From NCBI GenBank assembly GCA_903772945.1, contig CAICTM010000643.1, forward strand, positions 1 through 55,030: a stretch of DNA of 55,030 nt, read 5' to 3'. Positions 1 through 10,917 of this stretch are shown here, piece after piece. Numbering within the stretch: the first letter of the stretch is position 1; the number at the start of each line of letters is the position of its first letter. The DNA comes from Seminavis robusta. Taxonomy: Eukaryota > Bacillariophyta > Bacillariophyceae > Naviculales > Naviculaceae. The notes under the pieces were generated by a model that was not told the DNA's origin, searched no databases, and was given only the letters and a program-made list of their open reading frames with translations. The position numbers were made by a program, and so were the translations under genes.

Positions 1-1217
1 AGCTACTTGTGGAAATCGTCCCTGACACTTACAAGCCCTTCCTTGTTGTCTATGAGAAGGGGAGTCCTATCCTCTACGTTGTGGTTCTGAAGGCACTTTA
101 TGGAATGTTCATTGCAAGTCTACTTTGGTACAAGTCATTCCGCAAGGATTTGGGGTCTATTGGTTTCGAATTAAACCCCTACGATCCTTGTTTCGCCAAC
201 AGGATGGTCAAAGGCAAGCAACAGACTAACCGTTTCCATGTCGACGATTTCATGTCCAGTGTATGATGGCCAAGTTGAATGATGATTTCCTGGTCTGGTG
301 CAACGAGAAGTAGGGTACCTACGGTGCTGTCAAAGCAACCGGAGGACCCAAGCACGACTAACTAGGGATGACGATTGATTTTTCTGAAGGCGGGCAAGGA
401 AGTCAAGATTGATATGATCGATTTATTTCAGTGCTGAGAGTTCCCTGTAAACTTTGTCATGTCCGTATCGTGTTCCCGAGGCAGGCCCCAGCTGCCTATT
501 GTGTTTTGTCTCGGTTGATGCCTTGGTGACAGGTGACAATCTGGACCCTGAACGAAGATACCTTCCACACGAACACAGCCAAGCTACTCTTTGCCTGTAA
601 GCTGCACGTCCAGTATGCAATCCCTGACTACCGTCCTTTGTACTCGAGTGAAACAGCCGAACCAGAACAATTGGGGCAAACTTCTCCAAGGCCTCAAGTT
701 TATTCAACAGACTTGAAGACAAGCTCATCCTCCATGCTGACGACGTTCGCATTATTCGCTGGTGGGTGGATGCCAGTTTTGCTGTACACCCAGCTACCGT
801 TCCCATACCGGAGAGTGCTCAGTTTCGGCCCCGGTGCCCCAATTGCTGTGTTCTAGCAACAGAAACTCAATGCCCGAGCAGTACCGACGCTGAACTCATT
901 GGAGCCGACGATTGTTATGAGTCCTTTGTTGTGGCCAAGTTGTTTTTGGAAGCCCAGTGTCGATGTCCAGGAGAACATCCTTTACCAAAGCAACAAGAGT
1001 GCTTCATTCTCGCTGAGAATGGTAAGAGCAGCGCCGGTAAGCGTACTCGTGCTCTGAATGTGCGTTTCTTCTTTATTCACGACCAAGTGAAGCAGGGAAT
1101 GTACGAGTGGTGTATTGTCCCACACAGGACATGCACGGGGACTTTCTCACGAAGCCCCTCCAAGGTGCCCTATTCCATGCGCATCGCGCTTTTATTATGG
1201 GGCATCCTCCTATTTAG
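1..1217 (+). pseudogene. Decayed Ty1/copia pol fragment (RT and RNase H)
   Basis: Remnant of a copia polyprotein spread over several frames. Positions 9-266 read as the palm of a copia reverse transcriptase, with the LKALYG stretch and an HVDD in place of the usual YVDD. Around 365-410 an LGMTIDFSEG piece follows. From about 760 come RNase H pieces: WWVDASFAVH, then STDAELIGADD, then the QDN-type block degraded to QQECF, then RTRALNVRFFF. The end reads DFLTKPLQGALF and stops at 1215-1217. Frame changes and stops separate the pieces, so it is not functional. No LTR is visible in the window on either side. The intact relative at 37157-39589 has the same order of motifs. Confidence 0.85.
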
Positions 1218-1699
1218 TTTAGTTTTAATCGTTCCGTGGATCCATTAGGGACCACGGCAGGAGTGTGTTGGCCGGTCTAGATATTTAGCGGACCCGGATA
1301 AGAAAAAGACCGCACCGTCGTAGAATTTTAAGGAAACTGGCATTCTCAGAATCCAGATTTCAGAGCAACCTGGCAGAAAGATCATTCTTTCTGCTCAGCT
1401 CGCCCAAATCAACAAATTAACTTGATATTAGCCAGTAGCTACAGTGTTGCCTTATCCAACATTTACTATTGACTCGTGTATTAATCATCTAGTCCGGTTC
1501 GCATGTAAATTGATCATGCAAGGAACCAAGGGAGTTTTAGGTCTAAAGTGTTGCGGGGGTCCTTATATCCAATTCAATCACAAGAATTGCTATGCACCAC
1601 CAGAAAATCCTCACTTTTTATTTACAGCTTAATCCAAAACCAAATTACTCCCCAATAAGCTGCAGTATTACTAGCAAATAACAACCGCGGAGTCTTACA
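1218..1699. other. Intergenic, no gene seen
   Basis: I see no supported gene here. A 62-codon frame at 1444-1632 has no recognisable motif and is probably chance. The stretch joins the end of the copia remnant to the fold-back element. Confidence 0.5.
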
Positions 1700-2098
1700 G
1701 GACCGTCCGACGGTTTTCACTCAGGCTTTAAAAACGGGCACACTGACTCATAATCCTGGTTCTCATAAGGGGTTGTTTAAGGGGATGTTGAAGCTTTAAG
1801 GGGTTGTTTAAGGGGATGTTGAATGTTTAGGGGGTTGTTTTTAAGGGGTTGTTTATTTATGGGGATGTTCATTCGTGATAAGGGGTTGTTGTATGGCGTT
1901 TCAATGAAGGCTTAAGGGGTTGTTTCGAGGATATATGGGGATGTTGTTACGGGGTTGTTTATTTAAGGGGTTGTTTAAGGGGATGTTGAAGCTTTAAGGG
2001 GTTGTTTAAGGGGTTGTTTAAGGGGTTGTTTAAAAGATGTTGTCAATCCTGGCAATTTGAAGATTTTTAAATCCTGAATGAAAAGCGTCGGACGGTCC
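1700..2098. mobile_element. Fold-back / MITE-like element with G-rich interior
   Basis: The ends are inverted repeats. GGACCGTCCGACG at 1700-1712 is a perfect reverse complement of 2086-2098. The match continues inward with three mismatches (TTTTCA, TCAGG and TTTAAAAA shared), giving about 34 bp per arm. Between the arms, 1767-2042 is almost entirely variants of a 12-bp unit: AAGGGGTTGTTT or AAGGGGATGTTG, sometimes spaced by GAAGCTT. It has no coding capacity. I could not find a convincing target-site duplication. It resembles a non-autonomous TIR or fold-back transposon, but the family is unknown. Confidence 0.65.
1767..2042 (+). repeat. Tandem GGGG-TTGTTTAA repeat, possible G-quadruplex tract
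   Basis: More than a dozen runs of four G on the plus strand are separated mostly by 7-9 bases (TTGTTTAA, ATGTTGAA). The array is irregular, with longer spacers around 1870 and 1900. Runs of four G in this density can form long-loop G-quadruplexes in one strand; this is inference from composition. Confidence 0.7.
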
Positions 2099-2125
2099 AG
2101 CTCAGCTCAGGGACATCTTTGGGGC

Positions 2126-2263
2126 TTACTCCCCAATTGCTTGCTCAATTGATTCAGGTGTGACATAGTAGTGTCTGGAGCCCTTCTCCTGCATCCATGG
2201 CCAAGGAAACTCCAGGTTAAGAATCTCCTTTGCTTTCTCCTTTTGAGTGGTGTCGACAGTCAT
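2126..2263 (-). CDS. Small ORF, 45 residues, unknown
   Basis: An ATG at complement 2261-2263 opens a 45-codon frame closed by TAA at 2126-2128. The product is charged and aromatic, with the segments LEFPWPWMQEKG and RHYYVTPESIEQAIGE. The composition looks like real protein rather than noise. A TGA lies just upstream in frame, so if real it is either a short protein or the last exon of a gene whose other exons I cannot find. It sits directly beside the fold-back element and may be a truncated host or transposon exon. I do not recognise the family. Confidence 0.3.
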   Translation of the reverse strand: MTVDTTQKEKAKEILNLEFPWPWMQEKGSRHYYVTPESIEQAIGE

Positions 2264-2745
2264 ATTGCATCACACCAGCTCAACTTGCACGGCTACTGCT
2301 ATGCCTAACTAATATAATTTCGCCTCTTCTTTGCCTATAATCCCCCACATTTGCAACCTCCCACTCAAACAAAAAAAAATAACTTGCCATGGCATAGCTA
2401 CCGGCGGTAGTTCGCATAACAGAACATAAAAGGATTGGTACAGAAAGTACAGCGGGACCGCCGTGCCGACATCAGCCCAACAGTACACTACCGCTGTAGA
2501 GCCGCTGTAGAGCCTCTGTAGAGGATTAGCCAATCAGAATCGTTCGATCTTTAGATGACGTCAGTCGTGCACGTCAGTCGTGCACATCGAAATCCTTTGG
2601 ATGCTTGCTCCGTCTGGTCTTTCGAAAAAACACGAAAAAACACAAGGAGAGACACAGCGAGAGACTGATCGAGCTGACACAGAGATGCGAATTTGAGCCA
2701 GATAGTGAAGCAAGACAATAAAACCGAGGTCATCCCGTCCGTAAT

Positions 2746-2832
2746 CAGTAGCCGCAGAGGTACTTCGCAGAGGTGTACTTACCGCATTCAGTAGCCGCAG
2801 ATTCAGTAGCCGCAGAGGTACTTCGCAGAGGT
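2746..2832 (+). repeat. Short tandem duplication
   Basis: A 29-bp unit beginning CAGTAGCCGCAGAGG occurs at 2746-2774 and again exactly at 2804-2832, with a partial copy of its first 12 bases at about 2790. It lies 42 bp upstream of the ORF starting at 2874. A smaller duplication of GTCGTGCAC lies near 2567-2587. Confidence 0.8.
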
Positions 2833-2873
2833 ACTCACTGCAGCCAAGGATATAGCCGCTTTCACCGAAGACG

Positions 2874-3523
2874 ATGAGTGCGAGTACGAAAGAGGCGCCG
2901 GCTGGTATCGACCACTACATCCGGGACCTGTACTCCAGTGGACGGTTCCCCAAGGTGGACGACAACGGCATGGTGTTCTTGGCGGCTGTTGGCAAGACAG
3001 GACGTGCCTCTGTAAAAGCTAGGACTCCTCTAGTGGCGGGGAAATTGGATCGGCATCTGCAGAACCATTTCCCACAGGGAGCAGTCTACGGAGTCACATC
3101 CCCTGTTATGAGAGCGCTTGCAAGGAAGGACGAAGCTGCAGGCCAGGGCCAGTCCCAAATTACGAATTTCTTTGGGAACGGCATTGACAAAGGATGGAAG
3201 GCAACAGTCTCTAGCAGCCATGGAATTTGAGCTCCCGGCTCACACTCAAATTCTCTTCTTTATGCCTGAGATATTTGACCGCAGCATGCATCCTGGAAAA
3301 GCTTTCGAGGTACAAGTTCATGGACCCAGCAACAGGCAAAGAAGGACTCAAGACTCCATGCCCCCATTGTGGCACCAACAAGCATGTGTCTTTGGTTATC
3401 AGAAGTGGCCTCAAGCTAGGCCAACACAGAGCAATTGCTTCCTTCAGGGTGGGCCAGGGTCCTGGGAAAGTCCATCCCAAAGACAAAGTCGAAGATGCAG
3501 GAGGCTCTGCTGCAGTGCTTTGA
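2874..3523 (+). pseudogene. Broken zinc-ribbon gene, probably transposon-derived
   Basis: The first part (2874-3230, ATG at 2874) gives 118 residues without a known domain. Two other frames carry the continuation. Frame 3118 reads ILFFMPEIFDRSMHPGKAFE, and frame 3227 then reads KLSRYKFMDPATGKEGLKTP followed by CPHCGTNKHV. A protein made of these pieces needs at least one frameshift or an unseen intron. The CPHC-x-N-x-H-V pattern resembles the first half of a zinc ribbon. It is comparable to the TCPHCKKNSYV segment of the transposase at 13103-16838, so I infer a truncated transposon gene. It could also be a host gene whose introns I failed to resolve. Confidence 0.4.
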
Positions 3524-3576
3524 GGGCAAGCCAGAAGACCATGTGTTCCACTCCCACTAGCTAGCTAGCTTGGTGG

Positions 3577-3628
3577 TTGGGCCCCAAGGGGCCCAATCTT
3601 TATGGTTCAGAGCCCCCTGCGGGGGCTC
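3577..3628. terminator. Two adjacent perfect hairpins
   Basis: TTGGGCCCC-AA-GGGGCCCAA (3577-3596) and GAGCCCCC-TGC-GGGGGCTC (3610-3628) are two very GC-rich inverted repeats 13 bp apart. Both would fold in RNA or single-stranded DNA. They follow the broken zinc-ribbon gene. They may be the end of a transposable element or a transcript-end structure; I label them as terminator-like only from structure. Confidence 0.4.
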
Positions 3629-4091
3629 AACCTTTATAGTACTAGCTTAAAAAAATTTCCCGGTATGGTAAAAGGGTACCGGTACCTGGTACGCTGTACA
3701 TTACATGTATGTCCATACCGGTACTGATACTGCCAGCAGCCCATAGCGTCGTTTGCTTGGTCGAGTCCTCTTTTGGCGGGACTGAAATAGCCGCTAAACT
3801 TTTTTGTTTCAGAAAGATTTAGAGGTCGTTTTGTTACTTAGCCCCGAGCGAGGCGCAACCGTCCCACCGCTCATTTTTTCCAACCACACCAACAACCGCA
3901 CCGACCCATCTAAAAACCGACATCAAACCGAGCGGAAACACTCCAACTGCTTTGTCAACCTTTCGATTGATCATTCGAGTCCTTGGCTTGGAGACTTCAA
4001 ACGAAAGTTGATTCTCTGATCTATCTTCTATCGGTATTTGTATCAACGCACTGAATTGTTGTTTCTTTCCTCGCTCAACCTGTACCAGACG
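3629..4091 (+). promoter_or_regulatory. Upstream region of the formin gene
   Basis: This is the probable promoter and 5' leader of the formin gene. It contains GGTACCGGTACCTGGTAC at 3675-3692, a palindromic motif that recurs upstream of or between several genes here, and a pyrimidine-rich leader with TTTCTTTCC just before the ATG. No TATA box is convincing. Confidence 0.35.
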
Positions 4092-7000
4092 ATGTTTCGA
4101 AGAAGACCCAGAGAACCTCCATCAACCTTACATCTCCGTACGGGCGATGCACCAAGGAGGAGACAACCGATTGATCCACCCTCTTCCATACCAGAGCCTC
4201 GATCAGAGGCGCCCACGATTCAACTCACCAATAGGCAACTTGACATTCTACGTCAAAGGCAGGAAGGTCCGGAGAATCGCGGTCTTCACCGACTAGATCC
4301 CAGTGATGAATGCGCTCCACATGAGGCAGCTGCAACAAGAGAACGGGATGAAAACAATACAGAGCAGTTGGTTGTAGACGAAAATCAAGGGAGACCCACA
4401 GTTCCAAGAGAAGGAAATCGGCCTGTAGCCAAAGCGAAACTGCACCAAGAAGTGCCGCGAAGTACTGCCTCGGTTAGTGCCAAAGGAACATCTAGCGTCA
4501 AGTCAGAGAGACCATTCACAACTCGGTCCAACAAAGGAGTGTCAAGAAGTGTGGCCTTGGCATCCAAGAAGCTGAGCAAAGAAAGCAGATCTGGAGTTGG
4601 ACGTAGTTCGGTGTTCCGAAAACGAAACACCAGTGACAATGATACCGTCGTTTCGGTCAGCAGTGTGAAGAGTGCAGCCACAGCTGCCAGTGGACGCACG
4701 CAATCTAGTGGCAAACCTGCCATGTCAGATCACGACAAGGCAGCTCTTCGCAAGCTTCTAGGGACGGGTTCAACTGAAAACAAACCATACAAATCGACTG
4801 CACCTGCTCCCAAGCCTTCGACTAAGACAACGCAGCCTCGTCTCCCAATTAGGAGTGTTGCCTCTGCCCCAGCCCCCGTACCATCCATGCCGGCTGTTCC
4901 CAATGAAAGGACCCTTCAGACCGAAAAGACTTCCACTGAAAGTGCTCCTGTAGCGGCGCCAGCACCTGCACCTTCTTTGTCTTCGTCAGGCAACGACCAG
5001 TTCGATCAGAAGGAATACTTGAGGAATCTTATCTCTTCTCGAGCGGCGGCCAACAAGCCGTCATCGGTGCCCAAGAAGGATCTACAGGTCTCTTCCGCTG
5101 CTTCAAAAAGTACATCGATGACAAAACAATCTACTGTTTTAAGTGATCGTGGAGAAGGCATTTCAATCCAAACTGAAAAAGTGAGGAAGACCGCGGAAGA
5201 TAGCAGCAGCTGCGATCCCGTTTCAGAAATCTCTGCAAAGTCCAGTGCATCGGGTGCATCCTCGACCTCGTTTGATCAGAAAGCGATACTGCGAAAGGTA
5301 CTGGCGAAGACAATGACAAAGAAGGGCAAAGACAAGCCCAAAAGGAAGTTAAGCCCCAAGAGCAAAGGAACAAAAAGCCCGAAGTTCGAGCAAGGTCGTA
5401 TCGAGAATGCAGCAATGACCCTTTCACGCAAGGTCTTGTCAGATCAATCAAAAGCAGTTAGCCCAAAAGGGCCATCGAAAGGCTTGAAAGGATACGTTCG
5501 CAGCAAGATGGTTGGTTTGTCGAGAAAACCATCTCGAGCGACAGCAAAGCAAGCAGGAGAGTCAAGAGATGTGCATAATTCAAATCTCGCAAAGACTACT
5601 AGTTCCGACAGCGCTGATTCGGGGAGAGATGCTGCGGAACAGCAGGCTATCTCTCAAATTCCAAGTCTATCTAGTGACACCGGTGACGACGACAAAACGC
5701 GAACAACGGCTTCGTCGTCGAATGTGTCGGAAAGTACTCAACCCGCGCAAGAAACAGGCCTGAAGGTGCTGGAGACAGCGGAAACAATGGACACAGATGA
5801 ATCATCTACCATCATGGGCAACTTGCAATCTGCATCCAGTGATTCTATGCAGTACTCTAGTGAAGAGGGGTGCGAAGACACTGCTCTGATCAATCAGAAT
5901 GCGTTCAGAGCAATTGACAAGCTTTCACGCGCCCCTCTTGAGCGTAAACCGAAGTCGATGAACAGCATCGAAGAAAATGAAGATGGAGGCTCAAAGAGGA
6001 AACAACTCACACTGCCCGGCAAAGCGAAACATCGGGACCAAGGCTACAATGACTTTGTTAAAGCACTGCAAGCAGAGGCTTCTGGCGCACATTCCGAGGT
6101 ACGTCCAGGTCAACATTGGTGGAACTTTTGCGCGGTTGAGGCAACCTGGCCTAAGTTTCTTTTCCTTTCTTTCTTCACAGCTTTGGTCTAGCTTTCAAGC
6201 AGTTATGACTGGGTCGCCTCGAAGAGCTGCCGTCCCGACATCCCAATTCAAGTTTGACCCAATGACAAAAGATATGCTTTCGGCCATGAATGCCCATTTG
6301 AAGAGGCTTGCAAGAGTTGAATGTGTGACAGCTACGCAGCTGGTCAATGACAAAAGACTTGCAAAAGAAGTAGCAGCTGGTTTGTCTGCTCCTCCTTCTG
6401 CGTCTTCTCTCAGTGTGTTAGCGGCGACGAACACACGGGTTGTGGATGAGGAACCGACCGCCAGTAAAAGTCTCAATCTAAAGCCAACAGCGGCCCGCAA
6501 ATCTTGGGGCGTGAAGAAAGAGGTTCCTCTTCGACAAGGATTGCAAGTCACTGCGGAACAACCTGGCAGCGATGGAGCGAAAGAACACACAAGAACGACA
6601 GCCCCCGATATCCAAAAACCACCCCAGAATCATTCCTTTCATCGCAATCAACCAAGGGAATGCAATGCAGCAAAGGAGAAAGAAGATCATTGCGAGGCCA
6701 TCCAAGACACTTCTTCTGAAGGGAATGCTGACAAGTCCCTTCAAACCAGATCTGTCATCGAGCCAAAGCATGCATTTCATACGTCGACCCACAAAACGAA
6801 ACCCGATTCTGCCATACCACTGCCTGGATTGCTGAAAAAACCGACTCCTCCTCCTCCTTCTTCTTCATCCTCTGAAAAACATTCTTCAGAAGGGAAGACC
6901 ACGGTAAAGCTATTGAAATCGAGACGGTCTAGTGAGCCCACTCAAAAGCTGTTGGCAGCAGCAAATAAGCCTGAAAGTGAAGCAACCGTTCCATGGTCAG

Positions 7001-10000
7001 GTGTCAGGCTTCGTGCTGTTTCCAATTCAGGCCCGCAGTCAACACTACAGGTGGAGAGTCAAAACGAGATCGAGCAAGGAGGTTCTCTTCCATCTCCCTG
7101 GGCAAATGTGAAACTTCGACATATCCAGGTAGAAGAGAAGGACAGCGCCGAGCTGGAGCAGGCAGAGCAGGATCAAATGCAAGAAAACGATTCCCTGATA
7201 CCGGTAGTTGCCCAGGGAGCTGAGGTTCCATCCACGACATACACTAATTTAGGACAACCAGAGCCAGAATCAGATTGCAGCATCTTTTGCGACAAATCGA
7301 GCGATGCGGCTTCCCAGGCTGAACATGAACAGTACCAGCCAATTCATACGGCCGATTTGCCTGAAGCCGTCAGTAACGACGATGATGATGCCTCGACTTC
7401 TCGGCCGGCTCCTCAAGACAAACCGTGCCCCTTCAGAAAGTGTGATACTGGAACGACTGTCTCCGGTGAAGAAGAAGCCGAAGTTTCAGATGAGTCGGCT
7501 TTCGTCTTTGAATTGAAAGGCACAACTGCAGCTCCTGATCAAGATCAAGAACAGGTCGTAATCAGCAAGAGGTTGGTTAAGATGCTGCGATTGAAGCCTG
7601 ACGAGTCCGGGACAACCGCCACATGGAGCCTTCCAAGAGACAAGATCAAAGCGCTCAAGCTGGATATGGAGTTTCAGCGCGTCAACTTGTTGCTTGTTGA
7701 GAGTAACGATTCGAAGGTGCTCTCGTTCAGAGACTCCGCCGATTGTCTCAAGTTTGCTAATGCTTTCTACGAGATGCCGAATCCCAACGAACACAATGAT
7801 AGAACCTTGAAATCCAGGTCGACAGAAGATTCGCAAGACACTACTAGTACTGTAAGCCTCGTCGAGTCTCTGAGCCACGAGGAGCAGCAAGTTTTGGAAA
7901 CATATCGTCAAGCCCGGCGTACGAAACCCGCTGTTGACGCCCTTCGAACAGCTGTAGACATGGCACCTGTTCAAGATGCTGCGCCGAAATCAGTAGGAAT
8001 ACCAAAAGGAGCTTCTTTCCTCAATGATATTCTGAAGCGGGGGGAGGACAACGATTCAGCGACGCATAATGTATCAGTAGGCACAAAGCGAGAGCCGTCA
8101 TCATTGTTGGATAAGTGCAAGCTGCCACTCGCTGAGAAAGAATTGGAGGTTGCTGAATCTTACCAGAAGATGCTCAAGATGATGATCCCCCCTGAAGCCG
8201 TGAGGCATAAGATGGCAAAGGAGGGCGTTAGTCCCAAGATCGCTGCTTTTGTCTTGAGCGAAGCTGGTTTGCTTCCGCGCGACACCAGCTTCCCTGACGA
8301 TTTTTCAGACTTTGAGCGGCAAGCAACCAAGATGTACAGGAGCATGGTCGAGCTGGACGCCCCCCTTGACGATGTGCGCCGTGAGATGGAAAAAGACAAT
8401 GTCGACGAAAAGATCGTGTCGGCGGTCTTGAACGAGGACAAATCCTCCAAGAAGTCCAAGGCCGAGACAGGACCGAAACTCAGCGAAGCCGAAGAGGCAA
8501 TTGCGAGTTCGTATCGCAAGATGCTGAAGATGATGATCCCAGAAGAAGCTGTGAGGCACAAAATGATGAAAGATGAAATCGAACCGAAAATCGTAGCTGC
8601 CGTACTGGGCAGTGACACGTCATCCAAGCCCTCCAAGCCACAGCTAACACCGGAAGAGGAACGCATTGCATCAAAGTACCAAAAGATGCTGAAGCTAAAC
8701 GTACCTCCAGAGGGCGTACGACACAAGATGGAGAAAGAGGGGGTAGCAACCAAAATCATTAATGCACTCCTGGGTACCGGTACGCCGGGAAGTGATGCAA
8801 AAGCTGCAGCAGGCGGCTCCAAAGCCGCCAAGAGTAAGCTGGTGTCGCTTCATTGGACTCCTTTGTCCGGAGAGGAACTCGACAATAGCGTCTGGTGCGC
8901 AACGACAAAGCCAAAACGGAAGTCACAGCCCGCAAGGAGTGACATTTCAAAGCTAGTAGAACTTTTCCAGAAGAAGAGCACGGTGAAAGTTATGAAAGGC
9001 GCACCGAAGGACGGCAATGACGACAAGGGTGTTGGAAAAGCCAAGTTGCTCGATATCAACCGCGCGAACATAATCGCAATCAGTCTCAAAGCGTTCAAGG
9101 ATTTCTCCTATGACGAGCTGGCCAGTATATTGCAAAACGTTGACCCACTGTGCAGACTTCGAGGTGAAAGGGTGCAGTTTGTTAGAGATCTCTTGCCGAC
9201 TGCGGCCGAAATCAGCAACATCAAGCGCTACTATGGAAGCCCCGATCGTCTTGTCCCTGCGGAACTATGGTTTCAAAAGATTGTCCACATCAAACGGCTC
9301 GACGAAAAAGCACACGTTCTCCATGCGATGGAGGTGTTCGAGACAGAAGCTGCAGAAATCCAGAAGAGCATGCATCTGTTGACTCGGGTGTGTACACAAG
9401 TCATGGAGAGTGCAAGACTCCGTGAACTTCTTGACATGGTCCTTCAGATCGGAAACATTATGAACGAGGGAACGAGAACTGGTGGTGCCTCGGGCTTCAA
9501 GTTTGATTCACTTTTGAGGCTAACACAAACAAAGAGTGGCGATGGAAAGACCACGGTCTTGGATTACATGGTCACAATTTATGTTGCGAAGGGGCAGAAG
9601 CAAACGTTGAATCTGTTGGAGGACTTTCCAGACTGCCAAGCAGCCAGCCGTATGTTGATCTCGGACTTGATTGCAAACGTCAAGGAAATCGACGAGAAGC
9701 TGCAAAAGTGCAAGAAAGAGCACGAACTGCTCGTTTCTGAGACAGGTGGCCCCAGCATGCCCGCAGCGGCCGTGGCGAGTACTGCGAGTACTGGCCGTGT
9801 TCCAGTTGACTCACGCGTTCAGTCGTCTGCAATCTCGGCCAGAGCGAGTGAAACAGACGCAGGAAATGGAAATACCAAGTCAGTCCATGCCTCAGCATTG
9901 AGTGAACAACACTCCGCTGGACCACGAGGCAATGGCGACTCTGCCAAGAAGAGAAACGATCTGCAAAGCGGAATCAACAGATTGAGTGAGTTCCTGACAA

Positions 10001-10887
10001 AAGCCGACCAAACTTTTGCAAGTCTGAAGCGAGACTGCAGCAACGCTGTGGAGACGTGTAGAGAAATGTCGAAGTATTGCGGTGAGAGCGGCGGTGAGCG
10101 CTCCACAGACGGATTGCTTGGAATTCTCTGCAAGTTCGCCTCCAACCTTGAAGCTGCCGTGCAGAAGCATGAAAAAGTCATGGAAGCTGAAGCCAAGAAA
10201 GCGGCAAAACTGGCTGCAGCACCAACAGCAAAGACTCACAAGAAGCCCGGAGGTATTCAAGCTCATAAGGGGCTTTCCAAAAACAACAAGAACGCTCCTG
10301 ATCGCTCGCTGACGAAGGGAACTTCAAAGTCTCAAAAGAAAGGGACAAAGGGTAAACAGGAGGACAAGCACGTGCAAAAGACTCAAGGAAAGGGGACGTC
10401 GCTGGTTCTGTTGGTGAATGAACTTTTGAAAGATGCGTCAGAACAAACAAAGCGAGACTTCTCACAAGGTGTCGTGTACACGAACCCTGATGACAAGCTG
10501 AAAGCCATTTATGAGCGAGAAACAAGAGGCGACCACCGCGGACGTCGCACGGTTGAAAGCGATATCATCTCGGCCATCAACAAGCGAAGGCAAAGTGGGG
10601 AAGGAGGAGAAAGTCAACTTGAGCGAGTCATTGACTGCATCAACAATTATTCCGCAACTAGTGGTCCTGTCGACGATGACACCTCCGACAGTACTACTAG
10701 TGACAATTCCGATAGTGATACGCTTGATGTTCACCCGACTGATAGATTCCAAGATCTGCAGAACAGATGGAAGGCCCTAAAGCAAACGGAAATTAGGAGA
10801 AGCTCTCTTCCTTTTCCTTCTCCCACTCCTTCAGAAACCCATCCTGGCACTGCTTTCCAGCCAATTGACTTCCGCACTTCAAGATAA
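4092..10887 (+). CDS. Formin-like protein with four CCDC53-like repeats and an FH2 domain
   Basis: Two exons, 4092-6098 and 6181-10887, joined in phase 0 across an 82-bp intron (GTACGT donor, TTCTTCACAG acceptor), give 2237 residues. I start at the ATG at 4092 rather than the in-frame codon at 4038 because the added leader looks untranslated. Exon 1 is disordered and basic, with a 14-residue motif (DQK-x2-LR type) repeated near residues 212, 303 and 392. A short proline run lies near 889. A PH-like stretch covers about 1108-1204. Four repeats of the YQKMLKM-x-PPEAVRHKM type fill about 1328-1534 and resemble the WASH-complex subunit CCDC53. FH2 covers about 1555-1856 (LHWTPL, LDINRANIIAI, LQIGNIMNEGT, GFKFDSLLRLTQ). 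A lysine-rich tail follows. Formins nucleate and elongate unbranched actin filaments. A long FH1 next to FH2 is missing. Confidence 0.9.
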
Positions 10888-10917
10888 AGTAGATTTTGTT
10901 TGTACTTTTTGTACTTT

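Noticed and set aside
1767..2042. Telomeric repeat tract
   Set aside because: The unit contains GGGG and TTGTTTAA rather than TTAGGG and is enclosed by inverted repeats, so it is an internal element.
8160..8831. 223-codon minus-strand frame opposite the formin repeats
   Set aside because: It is the shadow of the four CCDC53-like repeats, and its serine-rich low complexity follows from the opposite strand.
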